Below, one piece after another: positions 16,891-25,204 of a stretch of 64,000 nucleotides of DNA. Below the pieces are notes generated by a model, which worked only from the letters and a program-made list of their open reading frames with translations, was not told where the DNA came from and did no database searches. This DNA comes from Natronorubrum halophilum. Lineage in GTDB: Archaea > Halobacteriota > Halobacteria > Halobacteriales > Natrialbaceae. A program made the position numbers and the translations under genes. Numbering within the stretch: position 1 is the stretch's first letter; each line of letters starts with the position of its first letter. Location: the NCBI RefSeq assembly GCF_003670115.1, contig NZ_QQTY01000002.1:930001-994000 (forward strand), written 5' to 3'.

Positions 16891-17346
16891 TCACGTGCGG
16901 GTTTCGGTGCGGAATCCGTCGACGAGGTGGACGACAGCACCGAGCCCAGAGCAGATGATGCCGATCGGGACAAGCAAGAGCCCGATGCCGGACCCTGTCG
17001 TGATAAGACCAGGAAGCAGCCCCTCGAACACCTGCGCTACCAGCATGGGGACGACCAACAGGACGATAGAGAGGCCACCGGCGACGGCCCCCGCCGTGAG
17101 TAACCGTCGCGACCATTCTGCGGGATCCCAGAGTGAATTGACGAGGATCAGGAGCCCTGCCTCCACGAGCGCGAGGACACCCATGACCACATACAGGATC
17201 ACGAAGAGGCCGATGAGACCCGCCGCGAACCCGTCACCGCGCGGGTTTTCGGGGATCGTAGTGAAATACAGTGCTGCGGTTACCAGACTGATAGTTCCTA
17301 ACAGCGCAGTGGCGACAGCGATAGTACGCGGAGGGGGACGATACAT
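16891..17346 (-). CDS. Small four-helix membrane protein, unknown function
   Basis: A 151-residue protein with four clear membrane helices (about 9-28, 43-70, 83-110, 119-142) and short loops; the N-terminus is MYRPPPRT and the C-terminus is polar. It ends 8 bases from the zinc permease, convergent with it. DUF7536-like tetraspanning haloarchaeal proteins look similar, but I cannot assign the family. No catalytic residues stand out. Confidence 0.65.
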   Translation of the reverse strand: MYRPPPRTIAVATALLGTISLVTAALYFTTIPENPRGDGFAAGLIGLFVILYVVMGVLALVEAGLLILVNSLWDPAEWSRRLLTAGAVAGGLSIVLLVVPMLVAQVFEGLLPGLITTGSGIGLLLVPIGIICSGLGAVVHLVDGFRTETRT

Positions 17347-17539
17347 AGTGCGTCTGTACTTACCAATGACAATCCGATAAAGTCATTGAATGTGTAACTC
17401 GATCTGGACTAGTAGTTGTACATTCCGGCTGACCGATCTACAGTTGGAAACTGGCCTCTGTCGACGAACTGAAAGTCGACAGTCCCGACAGCGGAACCAT
17501 GCCACATCCTTAACCCGCTACTCCGCCAACGCTCGAGCG

Positions 17540-19636
17540 ATGGGACGGTTATCCGCACTCTTCGATCCCGAGACCGTCGCCGTGGTCGGTGCAACCGACC
17601 GCGAGGGCGCCGTCGGCCGCGCAATCTTCGAGAACCTCCGTGGCGAGTTTCAGGGGGAAGTCGTACCGATCAACCCATCTCGCGACGAGGTGCTCGGGCT
17701 CGAGTGTTATCCGGACGTGTCGAGCGCGCCGCCGATCGATCTGGCGGTGGTCGTCGTCCCGCCCGATATCGTGCTCGAGGCGATCCGCGATATCGCGGAC
17801 GGCGGGATTCAAAACGTCGTCGTCATCACCGCCGGCTTCTCGGAGACCGGCGGCGAGGGTGCCGAACGCGAGCGACGGTTGCGCGAGATCGCCGACGAGT
17901 ACGATCTCAACGTCGTCGGCCCCAACAGTCTCGGGATCATGTCCACGCCGATCGACATGAACGCCACCTTCGGACCCGAGGACGCCACCGAGGGATCGAT
18001 CTCCTTTATGAGTCAGTCGGGGGCGTTCATCACCGCCGTCCTCGACTGGGCGAACGAACAGGGGATCGGCTTTCAGGACGTCGTCTCGCTGGGTAACAAG
18101 ACCGTACTCGACGAGACCGACTTCGTCCGGGAGTGGGGCGACGATCCCGACACCGACGTCATCATCGGCTACCTCGAGGGAATAGACGACGGCAACGAGT
18201 TCATCGAGACGGCCCGCGGGGTCACCGACGACACGCCGATCGTCCTCGTCAAAGCGGGCCGCACCGACGCCGGGGCGCAGGCGGCCTCCTCGCACACCGG
18301 CGCGATCGCCGGCAGCGAACGAGCCTACGAGACGGGCCTCGAGCAGGCCGGCGTGATACGTGCGAACTCCGTCCAGGAGCTGTTCGACTACGCGCGAGCG
18401 CTCTCGGGGCTGCCGGCTCCCGACCGCGACGGCGTCGCCGTGGTCACGAACGCCGGCGGCCCCGGGGTGTTGACCACCGACGCCGTCGGCGACTCCCGAC
18501 TCCGGATGGCCGACTTCACCGACGGAACGATCGACGCGTTGACCGAGGCGATGCCCGAGGAGGCGAACGTCTACAACCCGATCGACGCCATCGGGGACGC
18601 CGACGTGGAGCGCTTCGGCGAAGCGCTCGAGATCGCCCTCGAGGACCCGAACGTCGGCAGCGCAGTCGTCGTCAGTGCGCCGACGGCCGTCCTCCAGTAC
18701 GACGAACTCGCCGAGACCGTCATCGAGAAGCGCGAAGCCCACGACAAACCCGTCGTCACCAGCCTGATGGGGGGCCAGCGGGCGCGCGCCGCCGAGGAGG
18801 TCCTGCGGGAGTTCGGGATTCCGAACTACTTCGATCCCGCGCGGGCGGTAGCGGGGCTCGACGCGCTCGCCCGGTACCGGGAAATTCGTGAACGAACGGT
18901 CGACGATCCAACCGCGTTCGACGTCGACCGCGAACGCGCCCGGGAGATCGTAGCGCGGGCGACCCGCCGCGACGACAACCGCCTGGGCGTCGAGTCGATG
19001 GACCTGCTCGAGGCCTACGGCATCCCGACACCCGCGGGCGAGATCGTCGACGATCCGGATCGCGGACGCGAGGTGGCCGAGGGGATCGAGGGCGACGTCG
19101 TCATGAAGATCGTCAGCCCCGACATTTCGCACAAATCGGACATCGGCGGCGTCAAGGTCGGCGTCGCAGAGGAGGACGTTTACGACGCCTACGAGGACCT
19201 CGTCGCTCGAGCGCACAACTACCAGCCCGACGCGACGATCCTCGGCGTCCAGATCCAGGAGATGGTCGACCTCGAGGTGGCCACCGAGACGATTGTCGGG
19301 ATGAACCGCGATCCGCAGTTCGGCCCGCTGTTGCTGTTCGGCCTCGGCGGAATTTTCGTCGAAATCCTCGAGGACACCTCGGTTCGCGTCGCGCCGATCG
19401 GCGAGGACGAGGCCCGCGGGATGGTCGACGAGATTCGGGCCGCGCCGCTGTTGCGCGGCGCTCGAGGGCGTGAGCCCGCGGATATCGAGGGTGTCATCGA
19501 GACGATCCAGCGACTCTCGCAGCTGGTAACGGATTTCCCGGCGATCCTCGAACTCGATATCAACCCGCTCGTGGCCGGCCCCGATGGCGTACAGGCGATC
19601 GATCTGCGACTGACCGTCGACACGGAGGAACTATGA
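17540..19636 (+). CDS. acd: ADP-forming acyl-CoA synthetase (acetate-CoA ligase), fused alpha-beta
   Basis: ADP-forming acetyl-CoA synthetase turns acetyl-CoA, ADP and phosphate into acetate, CoA and ATP, the archaeal route of substrate-level energy conservation. The 698-residue chain fuses the CoA-binding and succinyl-CoA-ligase-like alpha part (residues ~1-450, with VAVVGATDREGAVGR and the phosphohistidine motif SSHTGAIAG, His252) to an ATP-grasp beta part (from about 470, KIVSPDISHKSDIGGVKVGV and ELDINPLV). I start at the ATG before GRLSALFDPETVAVVG. The stop overlaps the next start. Confidence 0.93.
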   Translation: MGRLSALFDPETVAVVGATDREGAVGRAIFENLRGEFQGEVVPINPSRDEVLGLECYPDVSSAPPIDLAVVVVPPDIVLEAIRDIADGGIQNVVVITAGFSETGGEGAERERRLREIADEYDLNVVGPNSLGIMSTPIDMNATFGPEDATEGSISFMSQSGAFITAVLDWANEQGIGFQDVVSLGNKTVLDETDFVREWGDDPDTDVIIGYLEGIDDGNEFIETARGVTDDTPIVLVKAGRTDAGAQAASSHTGAIAGSERAYETGLEQAGVIRANSVQELFDYARALSGLPAPDRDGVAVVTNAGGPGVLTTDAVGDSRLRMADFTDGTIDALTEAMPEEANVYNPIDAIGDADVERFGEALEIALEDPNVGSAVVVSAPTAVLQYDELAETVIEKREAHDKPVVTSLMGGQRARAAEEVLREFGIPNYFDPARAVAGLDALARYREIRERTVDDPTAFDVDRERAREIVARATRRDDNRLGVESMDLLEAYGIPTPAGEIVDDPDRGREVAEGIEGDVVMKIVSPDISHKSDIGGVKVGVAEEDVYDAYEDLVARAHNYQPDATILGVQIQEMVDLEVATETIVGMNRDPQFGPLLLFGLGGIFVEILEDTSVRVAPIGEDEARGMVDEIRAAPLLRGARGREPADIEGVIETIQRLSQLVTDFPAILELDINPLVAGPDGVQAIDLRLTVDTEEL

Positions 19637-20820
19637 CCGACACCGAACCCACGGAAACCGACAGCGAGACCGACACCAGCACCACCGAAATCGACTCGAA
19701 CGGAGACGCCAGAACTGACGACGAAATCGACCCGAAACGCGGCGACGAGATCGACACCATTCTCGTCAGTTCGCTCGAGGAGTCCACCGGCAAGACGGCC
19801 ATCGCGCTGGCACTTGCCCGCCTCGCCGAGCGCGGGGGCGACAGCGTCGGCTACATGAAACCCAAGGGCACCAGCCTGCAGAGCAACGTCGGCAAGACCC
19901 TGGACGAGGACCCGCTGCTCGCCCGCGAGTTGCTCGGCCTCGAGGCGGAGCTGCACGACCTGGAACCCGTCGTCTACTCGCCGACGTTCGTCGAGCAGGC
20001 GATCCGCGGACGCGAGGATCCCGACGAACTCCGCGAGCGCGTGGTCGAAGCTTTCGAAACGCTCGCGGACGGCCACGACCGCATGATTCTCGAGGGCGGC
20101 GGCGAGTACGACATCGGCGGGATCGTCGAACTTACCGACGCCGATATCGCCGAACTCCTCGATGCTCGCGTGGTGCTCGTCGCACCCTACAATATCCCCG
20201 GCGACGTCGACGAGGTTCTCGCCGCGTCCGAGACGTTCGGCGACCGCCTCGCCGGCGTCATCTTCAACGATGTCGCGGACGCGGCGTACGATCCCCTCGA
20301 GACCGACGTCGTCCCCTTCCTCGAGGGACGGGGAATAGCCGTCGCCGGCGTGGTGCCGAGCGAGCGACCGCTCTCGGGCGTAACGGTCGCGGATCTCGCG
20401 ACGGAACTCGGCGCATCGATGCTCGTAGAGGACGGAAGCGACGCCTACGTCGAGCGGTTTAGCGTCGGCGCGATGGGTGCCGACAGCGCGCTTCGTCACT
20501 TCCGGCGGACGAAAGACGCGGCCGTGATCACGGGCGGCGATCGGGCCGAGATTCACACCGCCGCACTCGAGGCACCCGGCGTTCGGTGTCTCATTCTGAC
20601 GGGGGGCCACCGGCCGTCGGGGACGATCATCGGACAGGCGGCGGAAAAGGGCGTCCCGATCCTCTCGGTGCAGACGGATACGCTCACCACCGTCGAGCGG
20701 GCCGAAGACGTCGTCCGGAGCGGGCGAACTCGCGATGCGGAGACCGTCGATCGAATGGAGGCGCTGTTGACCGACCACGTCGCTCTCGAGTCGATTCTGG
20801 ACGCCAACAGTCGGGAGTAA
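19633..20820 (+). CDS. P-loop/DRTGG-domain protein, phosphotransacetylase N-domain-like
   Basis: After a 35-residue acidic leader, residues ~40-250 form a BioD-like P-loop domain (ILVSSLEESTGKTAIALALARL, with EGGGEYDIGG). Residues ~250-390 form a DRTGG domain (FRRTKDAAVITGGDRAEIHTAAL). This is the N-terminal, regulatory-type half of some bacterial phosphotransacetylases, but the catalytic acyltransferase domain is absent. Coupling by ATGA overlap to the ADP-forming acetyl-CoA synthetase suggests that it senses or regulates acetyl-CoA flux. That role is inferred. Confidence 0.85.
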   Translation: MTDTEPTETDSETDTSTTEIDSNGDARTDDEIDPKRGDEIDTILVSSLEESTGKTAIALALARLAERGGDSVGYMKPKGTSLQSNVGKTLDEDPLLARELLGLEAELHDLEPVVYSPTFVEQAIRGREDPDELRERVVEAFETLADGHDRMILEGGGEYDIGGIVELTDADIAELLDARVVLVAPYNIPGDVDEVLAASETFGDRLAGVIFNDVADAAYDPLETDVVPFLEGRGIAVAGVVPSERPLSGVTVADLATELGASMLVEDGSDAYVERFSVGAMGADSALRHFRRTKDAAVITGGDRAEIHTAALEAPGVRCLILTGGHRPSGTIIGQAAEKGVPILSVQTDTLTTVERAEDVVRSGRTRDAETVDRMEALLTDHVALESILDANSRE

Positions 20821-21298
20821 CGGCCCGACGGAAAATCGGCGGGCCGACGTACACCGTCGGCTGCCACCGATCGGAGGAGTCGCCGAGACCGTCCAGCGGG
20901 TCCACTGCATCGACGGACAGCCGACAGTATCGCAATCACGGGGGGTACTCCGGGCGGGGTACGCACCCCGAGACGTGCCGGTTGTCAGAGGCGTCCGGCA
21001 ACAGTACTTCGGTCGTACTGGGGGATATCCTCACCCGTCGCGGTCCGTCCCAAAAGATGAATAGTAACTAATAAAATTTTCTCATATTTATATACTCTAT
21101 TGGTAACGAGACGAATTGGCACGGCTGATGGCTGTCGGTTCGGTCCGAGACGGCGTATCGGTGACCGCTGGTTTCGCTGCTCTCGAAACGCCGGAGAACG
21201 AATCCGCCACACCGTCTGAATGAGGCGACCCTGTCGGTTCAGTGAACAGTCTATTTGTGCTGTAGCCCGTACGCCTTTGTCATGGGGGAAAACTGTCA
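20821..21298. other. Long intergenic region with four hairpins and an AT-rich promoter-like core
   Basis: No protein gene is convincing. In order it holds inverted repeats CGGCCCG/CGGGCCG (20821-20846), CGGGG/CCCCG (20954-20969), TGCCGG/CCGGCA (20975-20999) and CAGTAC/GTACTG (21002-21020), then an AT-rich block (21055-21105). On the minus strand that block contains TATATAAA, which would start a transcript near 21060 running through all four hairpins. On the plus strand a 31-codon frame (21128-21223, MAVGSVRDG...) follows it but has weak codon bias. A small RNA is possible; a terminator cluster is the simpler reading. Confidence 0.3.
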
Positions 21299-22135
21299 GT
21301 GTTCGAGGCAGTAATGCGCCACGAGACGCTGCTGCAGCGACTCTCGGAGCAACCGGCTCGGTCCGACGAACTCGCGACCGATCTCGAGACGTCCCGGTCG
21401 ACGATTCACAGGTGGCTGTCGGCGCTCCAGCGCGACGGACTCGTCGAACAGGTCGATGGGCGCTATCGATTGACGCTGACTGGCACCCTCGCACTGGCGG
21501 AGTTCGAACGGTTGCTCCAGCAACTCGAGACTATCGTCGCCGCGCGCGACATCCTCCGGTCGATTCCGGACGATACAGCGATCGATCCCAGTTTGTTCGT
21601 GGGTGCGACCGTCGTTCTCGGCGATCGCTCGCGGACGAAGTCGACGTCGGGACCGATCCCACCGATCGAACCGCGGGAGGCGTTTCGAGCGTTGCTCGAG
21701 ACCGGAACCCACCTTCGCGGCGTCGCGCCGGGGCTCAACGAGGAAGTCATCGCGGCCGTTCAGGACGCGCTCTCGAGCGGTCCCGAGAGCGACGAGCGTA
21801 TCGAACTGGCGATTGCGGTACCGCACGATACCGTCGAAACCCTGCTCACGACGTTTCGGGAGCCGACCGCAGCCGCGCTCGAGACCGGACGGCTGACGCT
21901 CTGCGAGACGACCGCGCCCCTCCCCTACGGACTGCTCGTCCTCGAACGCGATGGCCGCGACGTGTCCCGCGAAGTGGACCTCGACATCGGTAGCGGGCCG
22001 ATCACCGCACTGGTCGTCTGCGACGAAACCGGGATCCGTGGACTGCTCGTGACCGACGATTCCGACGCGCTCGAGTGGGCGACCGAGACGCTGGCTGATG
22101 TCTGGGTCGACTCGGAGCCGCTCTCTACGCTTTGA
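21299..22135 (+). CDS. Winged-helix regulator, FilR1/DUF1724-type
   Basis: A 278-residue predicted transcription factor. The N-terminal winged helix (ETLLQRLSEQPARSDELATDLETSRSTIHRWLSALQRDGLVEQVDGRYRLT) has the recognition helix SRSTIHRWLSAL. The remaining 200 residues match the layout of archaeal regulators with a sensor domain like methanogenesis regulator FilR1, whose ligand is unknown. The GTG start gives FEAVMRHETLL; an ATG five codons later is possible. A TATA-like CTATTTGTG lies about 45 bases upstream. Targets are unknown; the adjacent genes do not suggest one. Confidence 0.8.
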   Translation: MFEAVMRHETLLQRLSEQPARSDELATDLETSRSTIHRWLSALQRDGLVEQVDGRYRLTLTGTLALAEFERLLQQLETIVAARDILRSIPDDTAIDPSLFVGATVVLGDRSRTKSTSGPIPPIEPREAFRALLETGTHLRGVAPGLNEEVIAAVQDALSSGPESDERIELAIAVPHDTVETLLTTFREPTAAALETGRLTLCETTAPLPYGLLVLERDGRDVSREVDLDIGSGPITALVVCDETGIRGLLVTDDSDALEWATETLADVWVDSEPLSTL

Positions 22136-22237
22136 GACCGCTGAGTTCGGGTTTGCGTTCCGAACTCGGACAGGTAGGGATCCGATACCTATCACGTCTG
22201 ACCAAGAATTAAGAGTCCACCACGCATGGGTCCAGTC

Positions 22238-22531
22238 ATGGACGACACTCCCCAAGAGATTACCTCCCTCGTTGGACGCGAGGTGTACTCGAACAACGGC
22301 GTCTTCGTCGGCGAAGTCGAAGATCTGCGCCTGAACGTCGATAGTGAAGCCGTGACCGGACTCGCACTCGGTAGCCTGAACTCCGAACTGTTTACCGACG
22401 CCGCGCGCGGCGGTCAAGGCGTCATCGTTCCCTACCGGTGGGTTCGCGCCGTCGGTGACGTGATTCTGATCAACGACGTCGTCGAACGCGTCCGGCAACC
22501 CGACGAAGAAGAAGACGAACTCGTCGCCTGA
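22238..22531 (+). CDS. PRC-barrel protein, probable CdpB-family cell-division protein
   Basis: A 97-residue protein that is almost entirely one PRC-barrel: EITSLVGREVYSNNGVFVGEVEDLRLNVDSEAVTGLALG ... VIVPYRWVRAVGDVILINDVVERV. It matches the small haloarchaeal PRC-barrel proteins CdpB1/CdpB2, reported to link the FtsZ-anchor SepF to the division ring in Haloferax. The opening MDDTPQEIT and its position beside a DHH/TrkA-N gene fit my memory of the CdpB1 locus. An ATG four codons upstream is an alternative start. Which CdpB paralogue it is cannot be settled here. Confidence 0.85.
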   Translation: MDDTPQEITSLVGREVYSNNGVFVGEVEDLRLNVDSEAVTGLALGSLNSELFTDAARGGQGVIVPYRWVRAVGDVILINDVVERVRQPDEEEDELVA

Positions 22532-22650
22532 GCGACCCGGCGAATTTTCCGTCGCTGTCGACGCCGGCCTGTGAGAACCGCCCACAGAACAGTCACGCCT
22601 GTCTACTGACGAGGCCATGAGCCAACTCGCCCCATCACAGAATCAGTCCG

Positions 22651-24099
22651 TTAGTTCCCGTTCGAGCCTTCGCTCCCGTCGACGCCCATCGCGTCGAACA
22701 GCGTCCGTTTGACCGCCTCTTCGGTGAGGTCGAGCAGCGTATCCCGCGTATCCTCCGAGATTTCGATGCCGGTGAAAATGCCCAGCGGAATCTCCGCGCT
22801 GGCCTGCGTCGAGTGGCCCGCCGTTTCGCCCATCTCGCCGTAGGCGTCCTCGAGCACTTTCCCGATGTTGATACGGATGTCCTTCGAGCGACCGGCGAGG
22901 AAGATGGTTTCGTCGGCGATTCCGAAGACCGCGGTCGTGGTGACGCCCTCGAGGTTCAGCAGATGGCTCGCGGCCTGCGTCAGCGCCTCGCGGTCGCGGA
23001 CGAACCCGGCGTTGGAGACAAGGTGACTCCCCTGAACGTCGCGGTTGGCGATGGCCTCGGCGAGGACGTCCAGCGTCTCGGGGGACATCGACGGCGACTC
23101 GACCTGCTCTAAGGTGTCGTGGTTCGCGAACGGGTAGAGATACGCCGCGGCGGTGAGATCTGCGGGGGTAGTATCGCGTTTGAAATCCAGCGTCTCAGCC
23201 CGTATACCGTAGAGGAGTGCGGTTGCCACTTCCTCGGAGACGTTCATATCGAACTCCTGGATGTACTTCGTCATGATCGTCGACGTCGACGACATGTTGG
23301 GGCGGATGTCGACGAACTCGGGTTCGTACTCCACCTCGGGTTCGTGGTGGTCGACGATGATGTCGACCGGGAGATCCATCTCGCCCGACGTCGCGTGATC
23401 GACCAGCGCGACCGTGTCGTACACCGAGAAATCGTCAATCTCGTCCCACTGGACCAGATCGATTCCCAGCAGGTTGACGAACGCGCGGTTTTCCTGGTGG
23501 CCCACGTCGCCGAGATAGATGATATCCGACTCGATGCCGAGATGCTCGGCGATGGCCTGCAGCGCCGCCGCGCTGGCGATCGAGTCCGGGTCGGGACTGT
23601 CCTGGGTGACGATCGCCAGACGTTCGGACGTCTCCTCTAACAGTTGGGCGAGTTTCCCCGCGTTGTACTCGAGCTCGCCCGACTCGAGCGCGCGGAGTGC
23701 GGATTCGGCGATCACCGACGACGGATTGATGACGATATCCGCGCCGAGTGCCTCGAGTTCGTCCCCGGAGACGGGGTCGCTCGCGCGGGCGACGACGAAC
23801 TGGGTGTCGTCGACGGCCCGAATGTGTTCGACGGCCTGCTTGTTGGATTCGACGTCCGAGGCCAGGATGAGGACGACGTCGCGGTCGGCGACGAGTTCCG
23901 CGGCCTTGGGTTCGCGGATATCGGAGGTGCGGGCGTCGAGGTCCTGGTCGCGAAGCGACTCGACGCGGCTCTCATCGCGGTCGATGATCAACACGTCCTT
24001 GCCCTGTTCAACGAGTTCCTCCGCAACGGCGTAGCCGACGCTCCCACAACCCAGAATAGCGTAGTCAGAGATCGACGAGATAGTAACTCCCGTACTCAT
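22651..24099 (-). CDS. DHH-family phosphoesterase with N-terminal TrkA-N domain
   Basis: A 482-residue two-domain protein. Residues ~8-130 are a Rossmann RCK/TrkA-N domain (YAILGCGSVGYAVAEEL, ending around VINPSSVIAES). The rest is a DHH/DHHA1 phosphoesterase with TQDSPDPDSIAS, LVDHA and the DHH motif in IIVDHHEPEVE. DHH enzymes of this kind cleave short oligonucleotides or cyclic dinucleotides (c-di-AMP), and RCK domains bind nucleotides, so a nucleotide-sensing hydrolase is a fair inference. The start chosen lies directly behind a 21-base palindrome; an earlier frame extension has no support. Confidence 0.9.
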   Translation of the reverse strand: MSTGVTISSISDYAILGCGSVGYAVAEELVEQGKDVLIIDRDESRVESLRDQDLDARTSDIREPKAAELVADRDVVLILASDVESNKQAVEHIRAVDDTQFVVARASDPVSGDELEALGADIVINPSSVIAESALRALESGELEYNAGKLAQLLEETSERLAIVTQDSPDPDSIASAAALQAIAEHLGIESDIIYLGDVGHQENRAFVNLLGIDLVQWDEIDDFSVYDTVALVDHATSGEMDLPVDIIVDHHEPEVEYEPEFVDIRPNMSSTSTIMTKYIQEFDMNVSEEVATALLYGIRAETLDFKRDTTPADLTAAAYLYPFANHDTLEQVESPSMSPETLDVLAEAIANRDVQGSHLVSNAGFVRDREALTQAASHLLNLEGVTTTAVFGIADETIFLAGRSKDIRINIGKVLEDAYGEMGETAGHSTQASAEIPLGIFTGIEISEDTRDTLLDLTEEAVKRTLFDAMGVDGSEGSNGN

Positions 24100-24104
24100 T
24101 GACT

Positions 24105-24125
24105 GTGTGGTCGGACCGACCACAC
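24105..24125 (-). promoter_or_regulatory. Perfect palindrome between the TATA box and the start of the DHH gene
   Basis: GTGTGGTCGG and CCGACCACAC form perfect ten-base arms around one base. The site begins 6 bases before the ATG. A TTAA core about 28 bases before the ATG would be the TATA box, so the palindrome fills the space between the TATA box and a leaderless start, a classic repressor position. It could also fold as an RNA hairpin if the transcript starts upstream. Confidence 0.5.
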
Positions 24126-24272
24126 TTAACGCTCCCGAAGATTGGAACGTTTCGAAAGACCATCCGCTCGGTGGAGGTGTCGATCTGTGAGACGACGGAG
24201 GTATGACCGTCGCTGTCACGACGCCGGCCAAGGGAAACGTATTTGACCGTTCATCGAAAAGTCGCAGGTACA

Positions 24273-24346
24273 GGGCCGGTAGCTCAGTCCGGCAGAGCGT
24301 CTGACTCTTAATCAGACGGTCGCGTGTTCAAATCGCGCCCGGCCCG
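24273..24346 (+). tRNA. tRNA-Lys (CTT anticodon)
   Basis: The acceptor arms GGGCCGG and CCGGCCC pair perfectly. The D-arm has AGCTCAGTCCGGCAGAGC, the anticodon stem is TCTGA/TCAGA with loop CTCTTAA (anticodon CTT at 24307-24309), and the T-arm loop is TTCAAAT. The length is 74 bases with a G discriminator; CCA is not encoded and there is no intron. It reads AAG codons, the main lysine codon at this GC content. A T4 run follows directly. Confidence 0.97.
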
Positions 24347-24601
24347 CTTTTGCCACGAGCAAATCCGCGAGCAGCAGGTCGTGCCCGGCCCGCTCACGGA
24401 CCGCTCGAGCGCCTCGGCTTTCGTTCCGCCACGGAGCCCACTCGTTATCGCACCATTCTCGAGTCGTCCCGTATCGGAGAGAGGCTGGGACCGGCCGGCA
24501 GCGTACTTCCAGCGCGGTAGACGGAGAGCGTGACCGCTGACGGATCGTATCCAGTAGGATCAAGCGTACGGAACTGCATTCTCCACACAGAGGGATATCG
24601 A

Positions 24602-25054
24602 ATGGAAATCTCTGAACAACTCCGTTGTCTGTTCTCTGGGCGAGTCGAAGAGCGAGACGAGTCGTACGTGATCGAGGTTCCGGAACGAGAGATCCGGCTC
24701 GATGAGATCGAGGAGGGCGGGATCTACCAGATCGCGCTGTTGTCTACTCCCACCGAATCGGCCGAGGAGTCGGACCAGAAACAGGATCGGACTCGAGAAC
24801 GAGGTCGGGAACGAGACCGCAAATCCGAGCGAGAGCACGACTCGCTGAAGCCGCCCGTCGACGAGGGTGAAACGCGGACGGTGGAAATCGAGAGCGTCGG
24901 TGACCAGGGTGACGGGATCACGCGCGTCGAGCGCGGGTTCGTCGTCATCGTGCCGGATACGGACAAGGGAGAACGAGTCCGGATCGAAATCAGCCAGGTG
25001 CGAGACACCGTCGCGTTCGCCGATGTAGTAGAGCGGATCGATTACTACGAGTAA
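24602..25054 (+). CDS. TRAM-domain protein, putative RNA-binding
   Basis: A 150-residue protein starting MEISEQLRCLFSGRVEERD. Its C-terminal part (about 92-150: RTVEIESVGDQGDGITRVERGFVVIVPDTDKGERVRIEIS) is a TRAM domain, an OB-like RNA-binding fold found alone in many archaea, where it has been proposed to act as an RNA chaperone. In the middle is a highly charged Arg/Glu linker (about 58-85). The ATG was chosen because the family start (EISEQL) is conserved; the open frame extends 24 codons upstream. Confidence 0.88.
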   Translation: MEISEQLRCLFSGRVEERDESYVIEVPEREIRLDEIEEGGIYQIALLSTPTESAEESDQKQDRTRERGRERDRKSEREHDSLKPPVDEGETRTVEIESVGDQGDGITRVERGFVVIVPDTDKGERVRIEISQVRDTVAFADVVERIDYYE

Positions 25055-25204
25055 CGATCGACACCGGTGTGACGTCCGGTTTTCTCGCGTTCCGTCGACC
25101 GCCGGAAACCGACAACTGGACAGGGTTCGCTGTACCGGCGTTCGAACCGCAGCTACCCGGAGCGCTGGGCGAGTACTGCACCGCCCCGGACGAATCCCGT
25201 TACG

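Noticed and set aside
20985-21494. Minus-strand frame spanning the long intergenic gap and the regulator gene
   Set aside because: Its first half is antisense to the winged-helix gene and the product is Arg-rich and unlike haloarchaeal proteins.
24273-24346. tRNA-Lys as an integration site for a mobile element
   Set aside because: No integrase, no repeat of the tRNA end nearby and no change in composition on either side.
24312-24563. Small frame opposite the tRNA
   Set aside because: It overlaps the tRNA and has poor codon bias.
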